From JBPOIC01 sp052034865 (lineage in GTDB: Bacteria; UBA10199; JADFYH01): DNA of 64,000 nt. The translations under genes and the position numbers were made by a program. The notes below the pieces were generated by a model. That model worked only from the letters and a program-made list of their open reading frames with translations. It had not been told where the DNA came from and searched no databases. Position 1 is the first letter of the stretch, and each line of letters begins with the position of its first letter. Shown piece after piece: positions 17,539 through 26,359 of the stretch. The stretch spans positions 48,973 to 112,972 of the forward strand of contig JBPOIC010000023.1 of NCBI GenBank assembly GCA_052034865.1, read 5' to 3'.

Positions 17539-18939
17539 ATGAAGTTTCGTCTATCCTACTTTAATCTTCTTTTTGGAATTTGGATGGCTCTGTTCCTGGG
17601 ATTCGCATGGGCTCAAGCACCAGAAACCCAGCCCAGCTTTATCGATCGCTTTTCTTCTGAAGCAAATCTCACCGTCACAACCGAACAGGATGGATTGATT
17701 CCCGGCAAAGTAACTTTACGTTCGGCCCTTTTTCAGGCGGCTGGCCTGCGCCACAACAATTCTTTCCAAACGGTAAAAATCACCTTTGAGCCAGACGTCA
17801 AACGGGTGCGCGTGGTGTATGGAAATCTTCCGGCGGTTGAAGAAGGATTCACGACGATTGATTGCGCCCAGCAGGTTATTCTTGATGGGTTTGGAATGGA
17901 TCCCGGGTCTTTGAATGAAGGAGAAACCGCGGCAGGGCTTGTTTTCAAATCAAATGGAAATATCCTGAAAGGATGTGAGATCGCAGGGTTTAAAGGTCCC
18001 GGTGTCATCGTGGCAGGAAATCAGAATCAGATTCTAAATAATACTTTTGGTCACCTTTTGCCAAAATCACCGCTTCCAAAACCACCCACACCTGGCATTG
18101 GAAATATGGATGATCTACAACCCAATGAAGGTGCCGGTCTTTTTCTGGATACACTCGCCTCTGAGAACCTCATCGAGCAAAACAGATTTTTTGGTAATCG
18201 CCAGGAAGGAATTTCTGTCTCTGCCCAGGCCGGGGTTGAAAATAAATGGGTGAGTAATGAGTTTCAGGGAAATGCCAAAAAACCCATCCATAACAATGAA
18301 GGTCTTTTACGAACTCCGCGCGCCCTGCTCAAACCGATCGTCAAAGACGGAGAAGATTTTTTGATTTCAGGAACCCTTTCAGAGCCTGGACAGATCGAGG
18401 TTTACTACTCAACTCCGACAGATTCGGATGAAAAACTCATCCCCTTAGCCTCGTTTACAAGCACAACCCCTGAATTTGTTTTCCGCACAAAAGATAAAGG
18501 TTTTGTTGCGAATGTGACCAAAATTTTTGTTTTGGCAACGGCTCTTGAACGTAACACCTCGGAGTTCTCGGAATCTGTTCTCATTCCGGACATTACCAAA
18601 ACTTTAGAACCTTCTCCGGCCCTCCCCGAGGCCCCCAAAGAAACTCCGATACCCGAGCCAAAACCGGAAATCAAAAATCCTTCACCAACAGAAGAAGAGC
18701 CCCGTCCACTGGAGTCACCCGCCCCCAAACCCCTGAACGAACATTCCGACTCGGCCCTCCAGGCAGGAAGTACATCGACCTATCCTTCTCCTGTGGTTTC
18801 AGATTTAAAATCAGAGTTAGAAATCCTCCCCATGCCCTCTCACAATTTCATCACTCCACCTGTCTCTTCTACGAACTCACGTCCTCAGCGCTCCACAGAC
18901 TCGGATACGATAAGGGTTGATGTGTGGGATGAGTTTTAA
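17539..18939 (+). CDS. Exported right-handed beta-helix protein
   Basis: This 466-residue protein has a signal peptide ending near AWAQA (about residue 26). Its N-terminal half reads like a parallel beta-helix (pectate-lyase/NosD type): VILDGFGMDPGS, NGNILKGCEIAGFKGPGV, NQNQILNNTFG, SENLIEQNRFFGNRQEGI. The C-terminal third (about 355-450) is Pro/Glu/Ser-rich, probably extended or surface-spanning. It follows the CTERM-like protein and shares the phrase type of its beta-rich region, so the two may form a surface pair. No catalytic site of a polysaccharide lyase is recognisable, so enzymatic function is not claimed. Confidence 0.75.
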   Translation: MKFRLSYFNLLFGIWMALFLGFAWAQAPETQPSFIDRFSSEANLTVTTEQDGLIPGKVTLRSALFQAAGLRHNNSFQTVKITFEPDVKRVRVVYGNLPAVEEGFTTIDCAQQVILDGFGMDPGSLNEGETAAGLVFKSNGNILKGCEIAGFKGPGVIVAGNQNQILNNTFGHLLPKSPLPKPPTPGIGNMDDLQPNEGAGLFLDTLASENLIEQNRFFGNRQEGISVSAQAGVENKWVSNEFQGNAKKPIHNNEGLLRTPRALLKPIVKDGEDFLISGTLSEPGQIEVYYSTPTDSDEKLIPLASFTSTTPEFVFRTKDKGFVANVTKIFVLATALERNTSEFSESVLIPDITKTLEPSPALPEAPKETPIPEPKPEIKNPSPTEEEPRPLESPAPKPLNEHSDSALQAGSTSTYPSPVVSDLKSELEILPMPSHNFITPPVSSTNSRPQRSTDSDTIRVDVWDEF

Positions 18940-19058
18940 TCTACCATTCTCACTAATCCACAGATATTTGATAAAAATTTCTTTAATTCTTATTACTTTT
19001 CAAACACTTCCCAGCGTGCTTGGCACCGGGGTGTATCGACGCGGCAATCCAGAAAAAT

Positions 19059-19111
19059 GAATTCAAGGTTTTCTTCTGACTTCTGGATTCTGGATTCTTA
19101 CGGACGATCCA
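19059..19111. repeat. Dispersed intergenic repeat, partial copy with imperfect palindrome
   Basis: GAATTCAAGGTTTTCTTC (19059-19076) is identical to 8350-8367. It is followed by TTCTGGATTCTGGATT (also at about 50490-50505) and an imperfect TCCAGCGGAGACGGA palindrome. It fills the gap between the converging beta-helix and hisS genes. Confidence 0.7.
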
Positions 19112-19158
19112 GCGGAGACGGACTTGTCCCCAAGACGGAGGATAAACAATCAAGAGGT

Positions 19159-20412
19159 TCAAAGACGGAGGAAATACCCTGCCAAATCCGCAAGCCCTAC
19201 CGAACTCTGTCCTCCTGTTGTTTTCATCTCTTTCACTTGAGCAAGGCCCTGGCGGATTTCTTCTTCCCCGACAATCACCGTGTAATCGACTTCCAAACGA
19301 TCGGCCTGACGTAGCATCGATTTCAGCGATTCATTTTCGTAGCTCATCAAAGTTGCCCAACCCAAATTTCGAAGCTCCATCATATGTGGAATCATTCGCG
19401 TTTGCGCCTCGGATCCCAAGCAGGCAAAAAAGATTTTCTTCCGCCTTTCCTCGACCGGATAGTACCCGCTCACCAAACTCACCAGACGTTCCATCCCAAT
19501 CGCAAAACCTACAGCAGGAGTGGAAGGTCCGCCGAGATCATGAACAAGATCATCGTAGCGCCCCCCGCCCGCCACTGCATTCTGAGCCCCCAGCTGGGTG
19601 TTGACGAACTCAAATGCGGTCCGCTCATAGTAATCCAGCCCGCGTACCAGTCGCGCATGAATGCGGTAAGGAACTTTAAGAAGCGTAAGTCTTTGCTGCA
19701 GCCCTTCAAAATGAGTCTGACAATCCGAACAAAGATGATCGAGAGAAGAAGGCGCTCCGGCTGTTGCTTCGATACAGGTCGGAATTTTACAGTCGAGCGC
19801 ACGCAGCGGATTTTTCTGAATGCGACGCTGACAGTCGGCGCACAAGGACTGAATCCTGCTGCTTAAAAACTGAGAGAGGGTTTCGCGAAAATTTGGACGA
19901 CAGGTTTTGCAACCCAAGGAGTTAATCTGAAGCTCGGTCGTCGTGAGTTTTAAGCGTTTGAAGATCTCGTGGGCGAGAAAGATCAGTTCGGCATCGGTGC
20001 GGGGGTCTTTCGATCCAAACACCTCGGCCCCCATTTGATAAAACTGTCGGTAGCGGCCCTGTTGGGGTCGTTCATAGCGAAACATCGGTCCCAAATAATA
20101 AAAGCGATGGGTCTTTCCGCCGGCTGTTGCAAAGTGCTCGTTGAAAGAGCGCACAATCGAGGCCGTTCCCTCGGGCCTTAAGGCGAGCTTGCGACCTTTG
20201 CGATCGGTAAAATGATAAAGCTCTTTTTCGACAATCTCGGTCGCATTTCCAATGCTTCGGGTAAACAGGGCTTCTTCCTCCACCACCGGAGTGCGCAGCT
20301 CGGAAAAAAAAGCCCCCTCCAAAACCTCGCGAATGGTTTTTTCCACCCAGTGCCATACGGCAATCTCCGGGGGTTTGATATCGTGCATGCCTTTTAAAGT
20401 CGTGATTTTCAT
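19159..20412 (-). CDS. hisS: Histidine-tRNA ligase
   Basis: This class II aminoacyl-tRNA synthetase charges tRNA-His. The product is 417 residues, the expected length. Motif 2 (ALRPEGTASIVR), the histidine-specific RGLDYYERTAFEF and AVAGGGRYDDLV are all present, and the C-terminal anticodon-binding domain ends the protein (TVIVGEEEIRQGLAQVKEM). A four-Cys set (CKTC...CADC) sits in the insertion region. It is a single gene reading toward the beta-helix gene. Confidence 0.97.
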   Translation of the reverse strand: MKITTLKGMHDIKPPEIAVWHWVEKTIREVLEGAFFSELRTPVVEEEALFTRSIGNATEIVEKELYHFTDRKGRKLALRPEGTASIVRSFNEHFATAGGKTHRFYYLGPMFRYERPQQGRYRQFYQMGAEVFGSKDPRTDAELIFLAHEIFKRLKLTTTELQINSLGCKTCRPNFRETLSQFLSSRIQSLCADCQRRIQKNPLRALDCKIPTCIEATAGAPSSLDHLCSDCQTHFEGLQQRLTLLKVPYRIHARLVRGLDYYERTAFEFVNTQLGAQNAVAGGGRYDDLVHDLGGPSTPAVGFAIGMERLVSLVSGYYPVEERRKKIFFACLGSEAQTRMIPHMMELRNLGWATLMSYENESLKSMLRQADRLEVDYTVIVGEEEIRQGLAQVKEMKTTGGQSSVGLADLAGYFLRL

Positions 20413-20509
20413 AGGGCGTGTTTATTTCAAAAAAAATTGTGAAGTAAATAGAGGAGTTTTCTGAAAGATCAGGCTTGCTGCTGGACCTCTGTGATAGAGG
20501 ATTTGGATT

Positions 20510-21421
20510 TTACCGGATCGAAAACGGGTTTGAGAGAATTTCGTCTGGCATTTCGGCAAACCCTTTTTCACAGAGGTTTAGCCGGATTTGAACTTTTTCG
20601 GATCGATCCATTTTGTCTGGAATCTTCCATTCGATATTTTGAGTTTGAGATCTGTCTTTCAGAAGATTGCAACCCGCCATCGCTCCGGTCCACATTGATT
20701 TATTGAGTATTTTTTCTAGCTGGATCACGCTCAGCTGTTCCTGAATTCCAATCGGATAATCCGTGATTCGATGAAGACTTAAGTGGATCGTTTCTCCTGG
20801 AGAATAAATATCCCGATCAGTTCTTAACAGAATGAGTTTGTTGTGTGCTCCCAGATCCTGCTCTACCTTGGTCGAGGTTTCGTCCCAAAATCGGTCTGGG
20901 CCCGTGTCGAGATGGATACCACTGCCGTGATAATAACCGGCTCCACAACAATGCAGGTTTCGCACCGCTTCCCAAAGTGTTTTGCCTTGGATATCTTTCA
21001 TTTCGAGATCGGCCGCCATCCCTTCGAGATGCAAGCTGGTACGTGCCGCCAGGCGACCTTTTTTTCGAATGCCCGCATTGTAGGATGGGCTCCGGTATCC
21101 CGAGGTAATCAGGATTTGACCTCCTTTTAATTCATCCTGCAAATAATCGAGCAGGGCGATCAGGCGCAAGGAAATGGCCGGAGTATAAGTCTCGGAGGAA
21201 GAAATTCCAAAGACACGATTGATTTCATTTTGAGCTTTTAAAGGATAATCGCCCTTTTTTGTTCGGTACTCAAAGCGGCCTCCCAGACCTGATTTATTAT
21301 TTTTGATCCAGAGCACGCCGTCGCCTTCCAAATAGTAGCGAATCTGGGTTTGCGAAAAAGCTGTAGAAGCGGAATAAGAGAAAAGAAAGAGTAATAAGCA
21401 AAAAATGGAAAGTGAGTGCAT
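20510..21421 (-). CDS. Exported M15-type (DUF882/YcbK-like) peptidase
   Basis: This 303-residue protein has a signal peptide (about residues 1-23). The peptidase core is ITSGYRSPSYN, TSLHLEGMAADLE (zinc His and Asp) and GIHLDTG (second zinc His). These are the features of the Peptidase_M15_3 / YcbK group, whose characterised members cleave peptidoglycan cross-links. A C-terminal beta-type extension of about 100 residues (from LRTDRDIYSPGETIHLSLH) is not part of the core and may be an Ig-like module. It starts 15 bases after the AI-2E-family gene's stop, suggesting one operon. Confidence 0.82.
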   Translation of the reverse strand: MHSLSIFCLLLFLFSYSASTAFSQTQIRYYLEGDGVLWIKNNKSGLGGRFEYRTKKGDYPLKAQNEINRVFGISSSETYTPAISLRLIALLDYLQDELKGGQILITSGYRSPSYNAGIRKKGRLAARTSLHLEGMAADLEMKDIQGKTLWEAVRNLHCCGAGYYHGSGIHLDTGPDRFWDETSTKVEQDLGAHNKLILLRTDRDIYSPGETIHLSLHRITDYPIGIQEQLSVIQLEKILNKSMWTGAMAGCNLLKDRSQTQNIEWKIPDKMDRSEKVQIRLNLCEKGFAEMPDEILSNPFSIR

Positions 21422-21436
21422 GGCAAGCTTTGTGTT

Positions 21437-22501
21437 TTAGGAGTGATCGGTGGGAAGATATTCCTGTTTGTAAATTTTGATCGCGGCGATGAAGACAGCG
21501 GTAATGATCGGCCCGAGCAAAATACCCAAGGGACCAAAAAGCTTAAGTCCTCCCATGATAGTGAGAAAAAGCAGGACTGGATGAACCTGGTTTTTTCCCT
21601 TCATGAGCATGGGTTTTAGAATATTATCGATTCCAGAAATAACTAATACTCCGTAGATCATCAGAAAAATTCCCCCGCGCATATCTCCCAGAAGAAGGAG
21701 GATGATCGATGCCGGCAACCACACCGTCGTGGCTCCCAGGAGGGGGATGAAAGAGAACATGAAGGTCACCGAGCCCCACACAAGAGCCCCTTCAATCTTT
21801 AAAAAATAAAATGCGATTCCAGCCAGACATCCTTGAGCCAGGGCCGTAAAAAACGAGCCGTAAATGACGGAGTAAATCATGTTGCGTGTCTCGATCGCGA
21901 GGGCGTTTTCATGGCTGTCTTTTAAGGGAGAAATGGCGATGAACTCATGATAGATCGCAGAGCCTTCCACAAAAAGAAAAAATACGACGATGAGGGTGAT
22001 GAAGCCTTGAAGAATAAAACTTACGGTTTGTCCAAGCACCGCGGGTGAATATTGCGGAATTGAAGAAAAAATCGCACGCACGGTACTCCCCACCATTCCC
22101 TTGATATTGAGTGGAAAGTTCAGCCGTTGCTCTATGAGCTGTAAATAGTGCTGCCCGTTGACATTCCATTTCTGAAGCAGGGCCATCAGCTCACCGGTTT
22201 CCACAAAGTGCATCACCCGATCGACGACACTGCTGAGCTGGTCAATGACAAGTGTCGTGATGATCGTTGCGGGAAGAACCAAAAAAGCGATCATCGTAAA
22301 AGTGGTGAATGCGCTGGCAACATAGCGTCGTCCGCGAACCGCACGTAACAGTCTCAAATAGATGGGATAGAAAAGAATGACGAGGATTGCTCCCAGGGTA
22401 ATGGAGAGCAGAAAAGGTTTGAGAAGAAAAAGGAAGAGGATGAGAAGAGCCAGCAAAAAAAGGATGAAGGCCCGCTTTTGAACCTGAAGCAATGTGCTCA
22501 T
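21437..22501 (-). CDS. AI-2E family (PerM/YdiK-like) membrane permease
   Basis: This protein of about 354 residues has many membrane helices arranged as two hydrophobic pairs around a soluble central helix region. The conserved C-terminal part is present (WGSVTFMFSFIPLLGATTVWLPASIILL, then GPLGILLGPI). The family includes the AI-2 exporter TqsA and Na+/H+ antiporters, so the substrate cannot be assigned. The start at 22501 is chosen because its ATGA overlaps the upstream stop by four bases. A longer frame to 22582 lies inside the upstream gene. Confidence 0.88.
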   Translation of the reverse strand: MSTLLQVQKRAFILFLLALLILFLFLLKPFLLSITLGAILVILFYPIYLRLLRAVRGRRYVASAFTTFTMIAFLVLPATIITTLVIDQLSSVVDRVMHFVETGELMALLQKWNVNGQHYLQLIEQRLNFPLNIKGMVGSTVRAIFSSIPQYSPAVLGQTVSFILQGFITLIVVFFLFVEGSAIYHEFIAISPLKDSHENALAIETRNMIYSVIYGSFFTALAQGCLAGIAFYFLKIEGALVWGSVTFMFSFIPLLGATTVWLPASIILLLLGDMRGGIFLMIYGVLVISGIDNILKPMLMKGKNQVHPVLLFLTIMGGLKLFGPLGILLGPIITAVFIAAIKIYKQEYLPTDHS

Positions 22502-23409
22502 GGAAGAAGTCCTGGAATGGGTTTGGTGCTGGGTATTTCCGTGTTTGCAGGGCCAGAAGCAATGCCTGTGAATTTTTCCCATCGCTCCTGAATCTCTTGC
22601 CGCCGGGCGTCTTTGTCGGTTGATTTATAATTTTGATCCAGCTCGTGCCAGGCCTGATCGGTACGACCACTCAACAGATAATCGAGAACAATCTGAATGG
22701 CGGCAGTATCACTATAACCCTGCTCCAAAAGCTTTTTCTGCTTTGCGATGTCTTCATCAAACACAGCCGGATATTTTGAATCCTGATTGCTATACTTTCC
22801 CTTCTCCATTCCAAAAACCTCGGGAGGAAAAGGGCTGCCGGAATAGGGAAGGTTTTTTAAATAGGTAAAGCTCGGATTGTCGCCCAAGATTTCATACACG
22901 CCATCTTCATTCAAATCTTTCAGCATCACCTGCTCAGAGTCTTTGAGCTTCAACTCCCCCAGTTTTTTAAGAACTTTTCCCAATGAGTAGATCTGATAGC
23001 TGTAGCAGCAATGAGAGCCGCCGGTGAAACTGCGCAAAAGAAGATCTTCATAACCATCTTTATCCAAATCCAAGGGTGTGCCAGCAACCCACCCCCGAAC
23101 TGTTTCGCGCGGATCCGGCTCGACCAACAGGCTTTTGACTTCTGCAAGGGTTTTGCTTTTTAAATCTGAAATGACAGCCCTGGAGCCTTCGATCCCCAAC
23201 GGAGCCCTGGAATTATCAAGCGTCAGAATCTGCACTTTATAAAGAGGGAAAGTTTTTTCTTTCGTCACCCGCCAGGTGGCTGGAGGCGTGGGCTGGCTTA
23301 AGGAAGGTTGCGAGGTTGGAGATGACGGAAACGCAGGAAGGGTTTGAGCCAAACCTGAAAATGAAGGGTAAGAAATCAGAAGTCCTAAAATCGGCAAGAT
23401 TTTCTTCAT
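22498..23409 (-). CDS. Exported protein with EF-hand-like repeats
   Basis: This protein of about 303 residues starts MKKILPILGLLISYPSFSG, a signal peptide. The mature part has two Asp-rich, FG-GAP/EF-hand-like loops (DLDKDGYEDLLL and DLNEDGVYEI) flanking a conserved GGSHCCYSYQIYSL segment with adjacent cysteines. The fold may be a small beta-propeller-like domain. Function is not recognised. It overlaps the AI-2E-family permease gene by four bases, so the two products are probably made together. A longer frame reaches 23457 but adds a charged non-signal leader. Confidence 0.72.
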   Translation of the reverse strand: MKKILPILGLLISYPSFSGLAQTLPAFPSSPTSQPSLSQPTPPATWRVTKEKTFPLYKVQILTLDNSRAPLGIEGSRAVISDLKSKTLAEVKSLLVEPDPRETVRGWVAGTPLDLDKDGYEDLLLRSFTGGSHCCYSYQIYSLGKVLKKLGELKLKDSEQVMLKDLNEDGVYEILGDNPSFTYLKNLPYSGSPFPPEVFGMEKGKYSNQDSKYPAVFDEDIAKQKKLLEQGYSDTAAIQIVLDYLLSGRTDQAWHELDQNYKSTDKDARRQEIQERWEKFTGIASGPANTEIPSTKPIPGLLP

Positions 23410-23544
23410 CTGACGGATTATGCCCTCGTATTTATTGAAGTCAACGTCGGACTTCATTGTTTGCTTATGGATGCCCTTCCGAAACCCAATGAACTTTCGT
23501 ACTTTAAAAACTCATCTTACGCGATTTTACGAGTCCGATGAATT

Positions 23545-23571
23545 GTAGGGGCAATCCTATGTGGTTGCCCT
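23545..23571. repeat. TGTAGGGGC-type intergenic palindrome
   Basis: GTAGGGGCAAT...GGTTGCCCTG is the same design as 41449-41474: a GTAGGGGC half, a short loop, then a GCCC half. It is followed at 23600-23625 by a second, perfect nine-base stem, GGGGGCGGC / GCCGCCCCC. The two lie in the gap upstream of polX. Confidence 0.7.
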
Positions 23572-23623
23572 GTAACGTTTCGAATCTTTACAAACACTTG
23601 GGGGCGGCCACCCAGCGCCGCCC

Positions 23624-23655
23624 CCACAAGAACTCATCCCAAATGACAAAAATCG
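23624..23655 (+). repeat. 32-base exact direct repeat, copy 1
   Basis: A 32-base stretch beginning CCACAAGAACTC is identical to 34343-34374. Both are followed by a similar GGTG-GTTA tail. Each sits just upstream of a plus-strand gene (polX here, mraY there). Confidence 0.9.
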
Positions 23656-23696
23656 TGTCAGGTGCGTTAAAAATTAAAACCCTTTGGAGAAATCCC

Positions 23697-25415
23697 ATGC
23701 ACAACGCCCAGCTGGCAAAACATCTTGAAGAAATTGCCACTTTGCTTGAGCTTTCCGGAGAAAGTCCTTTTAGGATTCGTGCCTATCTGTTTGCCGCTCA
23801 GGTGGTGGAAGGGTTTGAGAAAAATCTGGATCAGTTTTTGGATTTAAAAGAGCTCGAAAGCATTCCGGGCATTGGAGCTGGCATTGCCGAAAAAATCCTG
23901 GAGCTTAATACGACCGGGCATCTGAAATATCTGGAAGAGTTGAGAAAAAAATTTCCCACCTCTTTGCTCAAGCTCAGAGAAGTCCCGGGCCTGGGGCCTC
24001 AAAAGATCAGACTCTTGTATGAAAAGCTTGGGATTAAAAATCTGGGAGAGCTGGAGTATGCCTGTCGTGAAAATCGATTGTTGGGTCTTAAAGGATTTGG
24101 CAAAAAAACGCAGGAAAAAATCCTTCAGGGAATTCGATTTGCTAGAAAAAATGAGGGGAGTTACCGACTGGATGTCGCCTTAAAAGAAGGTGAAGAGATT
24201 TTGAAGGCCTTGCTTGAAATACCGCACATCACGCAGGGCTCGCTCGCAGGTTCTTTAAGGCGCAGCAAGGAGATCATCCACGATATTGATCTGGTCGCTT
24301 CAACTTCAAAAGATCCCGAAGCTGCTTTACAGGCATTTACTGAGCTTAAAACCGTCGATAGCCTTTTGGGTCAGGGGGAATCCAAAGCGAGTGTTCGCCT
24401 TCAGTCGCAGATCCAGGTCGATCTGAGGATTGTGAAAGATGAAGAATACCCTTTTGCGCTTCATCATTTCACGGGAAATAAAAACCACAACACGCAACTT
24501 AGAATCCTTGCGAAAGAAAAGGGATTAAAACTCAACGAATACGGCCTGTTTAAAAAAAACCGGCGGATCCATTGCCAAAATGAGCGGGAAATCTATCAGC
24601 AACTGGGGCTGGATTATATTCCTCCAGAGTTGCGGGAGGGTTTAGGTGAGATAGATCTTGCTGCAACCGGCACATTACCCATCCTGATAGAAAAAAAAGA
24701 TTTGAAAGGTCTGTTTCATTTTCACTCGACCTGGAGTGATGGAAAGGCCGACATAGAAACGATGGTGCGGGCTGCACAAAAACTCGGGTTTGAGTATGCT
24801 GGAATTTCTGATCATAGCCAAAGCGCTTATTATGCCGGCGGGATGAACCTTCACCAGATCATTGCCCAGCATGAAGAAATCGATCGGCTGAATGAAAAAT
24901 TTAAAGGGATTCGCATTCTCAAAGGAATCGAGTCGGATATTCTGCCGGATGGATCGCTCGACTATCCTGAGAAAATCCTGAAAAAATTCGATTTCGTCAT
25001 TGCATCTATTCACTCTCATTTTCAGATGTCTGAAAAAGAAATGACCGAGCGTCTCATCCGTGCCCTTGAAAACCCTTACACTACATTTTTAGGCCATCTC
25101 ACCGGACGTCTTCTTCTCGCCCGAGAACCCTACACTCTGGACTTTGAGCGCGTTTTCAAAGCGGCTGCCCACCACAAAAAAATGATTGAGATAAATGCAA
25201 ATCCCCATCGACTGGATTTGGACTGGCGTTATCTGCGACAGGCCAAGCAGGCGGGTGTTCGTTTTTCCATTCACCCGGATGCGCACACACCTGAAGCTCT
25301 TGCCGATGTTTTTTTGGGTGTAGGGATTGCGCGCAAAGGAGGTTTGACCCCTGAAGATGTTTTCAACACCAAAAACCTGGCCGAGCTTGCAGATGAGCTT
25401 CCCAATCTTTCCTAA
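23697..25415 (+). CDS. polX: DNA polymerase X family protein (PolX) with PHP exonuclease domain
   Basis: This 572-residue bacterial PolX is a gap-filling repair polymerase with 3'-5' exonuclease activity. Tandem helix-hairpin-helix motifs come first (IPGIGAGIAEKI, VPGLGPQKIR, LKGFGKKTQEK). The nucleotidyltransferase domain has the metal pair DID (near residues 196-198) and a third Asp in VDLRIV. A C-terminal PHP domain begins HFHSTWSDG (near residue 341), with SDHS, HSHF and DAH metal ligands. All catalytic residues looked for are present. The start at 23697 has TGGAGA upstream; a longer frame to 23538 runs through intergenic repeats. Confidence 0.93.
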   Translation: MHNAQLAKHLEEIATLLELSGESPFRIRAYLFAAQVVEGFEKNLDQFLDLKELESIPGIGAGIAEKILELNTTGHLKYLEELRKKFPTSLLKLREVPGLGPQKIRLLYEKLGIKNLGELEYACRENRLLGLKGFGKKTQEKILQGIRFARKNEGSYRLDVALKEGEEILKALLEIPHITQGSLAGSLRRSKEIIHDIDLVASTSKDPEAALQAFTELKTVDSLLGQGESKASVRLQSQIQVDLRIVKDEEYPFALHHFTGNKNHNTQLRILAKEKGLKLNEYGLFKKNRRIHCQNEREIYQQLGLDYIPPELREGLGEIDLAATGTLPILIEKKDLKGLFHFHSTWSDGKADIETMVRAAQKLGFEYAGISDHSQSAYYAGGMNLHQIIAQHEEIDRLNEKFKGIRILKGIESDILPDGSLDYPEKILKKFDFVIASIHSHFQMSEKEMTERLIRALENPYTTFLGHLTGRLLLAREPYTLDFERVFKAAAHHKKMIEINANPHRLDLDWRYLRQAKQAGVRFSIHPDAHTPEALADVFLGVGIARKGGLTPEDVFNTKNLAELADELPNLS

Positions 25416-25544
25416 TAATGAGTGAAGCGAGGAGCTTAAGCCGGAATTTTGAGAGCTTCCCTTGACTGTTTTTGCACCGATCTTATCTCTTTATCTAAGA
25501 GCGCTCCTCAACGATCATCATTTTATCATTCACAAGGAGAACTT

Positions 25545-26006
25545 ATGGCAAACCTGCAAATCTTTAAAAAACCCCTTCGTCGAACACTGCCCGATCTTTT
25601 CAGCCTGGGAGATGAATTCGATCGTCTCTTCTGGAATTTAAGCCGCTTTGACGCGGGCGAAGAGACAGCAGCGACCACGTGGAACCCGGCAATCGATATC
25701 TTTGAGAATAACGAACATTTGCGCATTCATGCTGATCTGCCAGGTATTCAAAAGGAAAACCTTAAAATCAATGTTCGGGAAGGGATTCTCACTTTAAGCG
25801 GTGAGAGAAAATCAGAAGATAAAAAAGAAGGCGAAAACTACTATCGCATCGAGAGAAACAATGGGGCCTTTGCCAGGTCGTTTACCCTGCCCAGCAAGGT
25901 AGACACCCAAAACATTCAGGCCAGCATGAAAGATGGGGTCTTGGAAATTACCATTCCAAAACTTCCGGAGGCGAAAGCGAAGGAAATTGCTGTCGAGGTG
26001 AAGTGA
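25545..26006 (+). CDS. Small heat-shock protein, Hsp20/alpha-crystallin family
   Basis: This 153-residue holdase has the alpha-crystallin domain at about residues 45-140: WNPAIDIFENNEHLRIHADLPGI, ILTLSGERKSE, and the closing GVLEITIPKLPEA. It prevents aggregation of unfolded proteins. The start at 25545 is set by AAGGAG nine bases upstream; the frame continues to 25449 without family sequence. It is monocistronic and followed by a strong terminator. No heat-shock regulatory element was recognised upstream. Confidence 0.94.
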   Translation: MANLQIFKKPLRRTLPDLFSLGDEFDRLFWNLSRFDAGEETAATTWNPAIDIFENNEHLRIHADLPGIQKENLKINVREGILTLSGERKSEDKKEGENYYRIERNNGAFARSFTLPSKVDTQNIQASMKDGVLEITIPKLPEAKAKEIAVEVK

Positions 26007-26150
26007 AATCCTCTTTTCGCACTTTTTGGAGTTGATCTTCGGGCGGGAGAAGCCAAAGGGTTTATCCTGCACAAATCTCAATCATCAAAAAATCCTATCT
26101 GATCTCTCAACATCGGATAAAAGAACCTGATCCATTCAATGTCTACTTTT

Positions 26151-26177
26151 AGCCCCCTCTGGGGGCTTTTTTTTTTT
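26151..26177 (+). terminator. Rho-independent terminator after hsp20
   Basis: Stem AGCCCCC / GGGGGCT with a short loop is followed by an uninterrupted run of about 11 T. It lies about 145 bases after the hsp20 stop and separates it from the dcw cluster. Confidence 0.92.
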
Positions 26178-26258
26178 GGAAAATCTTCCTGCTCATTTGC
26201 CAATTTAACCCTATCTTTCAAAAACTTATCTTTTCTTATCTCCAGGGGGGATTCCCAA

Positions 26259-26287
26259 TTGACACAACCTGAAGAGTGGATTACTTT
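26259..26287 (+). promoter_or_regulatory. Candidate dcw-cluster promoter
   Basis: A perfect TTGACA (26259-26264) is followed after 17 bases by TACTTT (26282-26287). The -10 keeps only the three most conserved positions. It lies about 70 bases before mraZ and directly upstream of the MraZ-type boxes, the expected order for an autoregulated mra promoter. Confidence 0.6.
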
Positions 26288-26290
26288 GAC

Positions 26291-26320
26291 CAAAAAGTGG
26301 CAAAAAGTGGCAAAAAGATC
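26291..26320 (+). promoter_or_regulatory. MraZ-type operator: tandem AAAGTGG boxes at 10-base spacing
   Basis: CAAAAAGTGG occurs twice back to back (26291-26300 and 26301-26310), followed by a decayed third unit CAAAAAGATC. MraZ is known to bind tandem short boxes repeated every 10 bases upstream of its own gene (TGGGN in E. coli, AAAGTG-type in mycoplasmas). These boxes match the mycoplasma pattern well. Repression of the dcw cluster by its own MraZ is inferred. Confidence 0.75.
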
Positions 26321-26359
26321 CCCAAAAAAGGTGCCCTGTGGGATGGATAAGAGGACTTC

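Larger units (their letters stand above)
26007..26359. other. Regulatory gap between hsp20 and the dcw cluster
   Basis: This gap of about 350 bases holds the hsp20 terminator, a promoter-like pair and the repeated MraZ-type boxes, each listed separately. A long minus-strand frame crosses it and runs antisense through mraZ, but its product has no family features. Confidence 0.6.

Noticed and set aside
26291..26320. Tandem repeats considered as a mini CRISPR or VNTR
   Set aside because: Units are 10 bases with no spacers and sit at the mraZ promoter, which fits MraZ boxes better.
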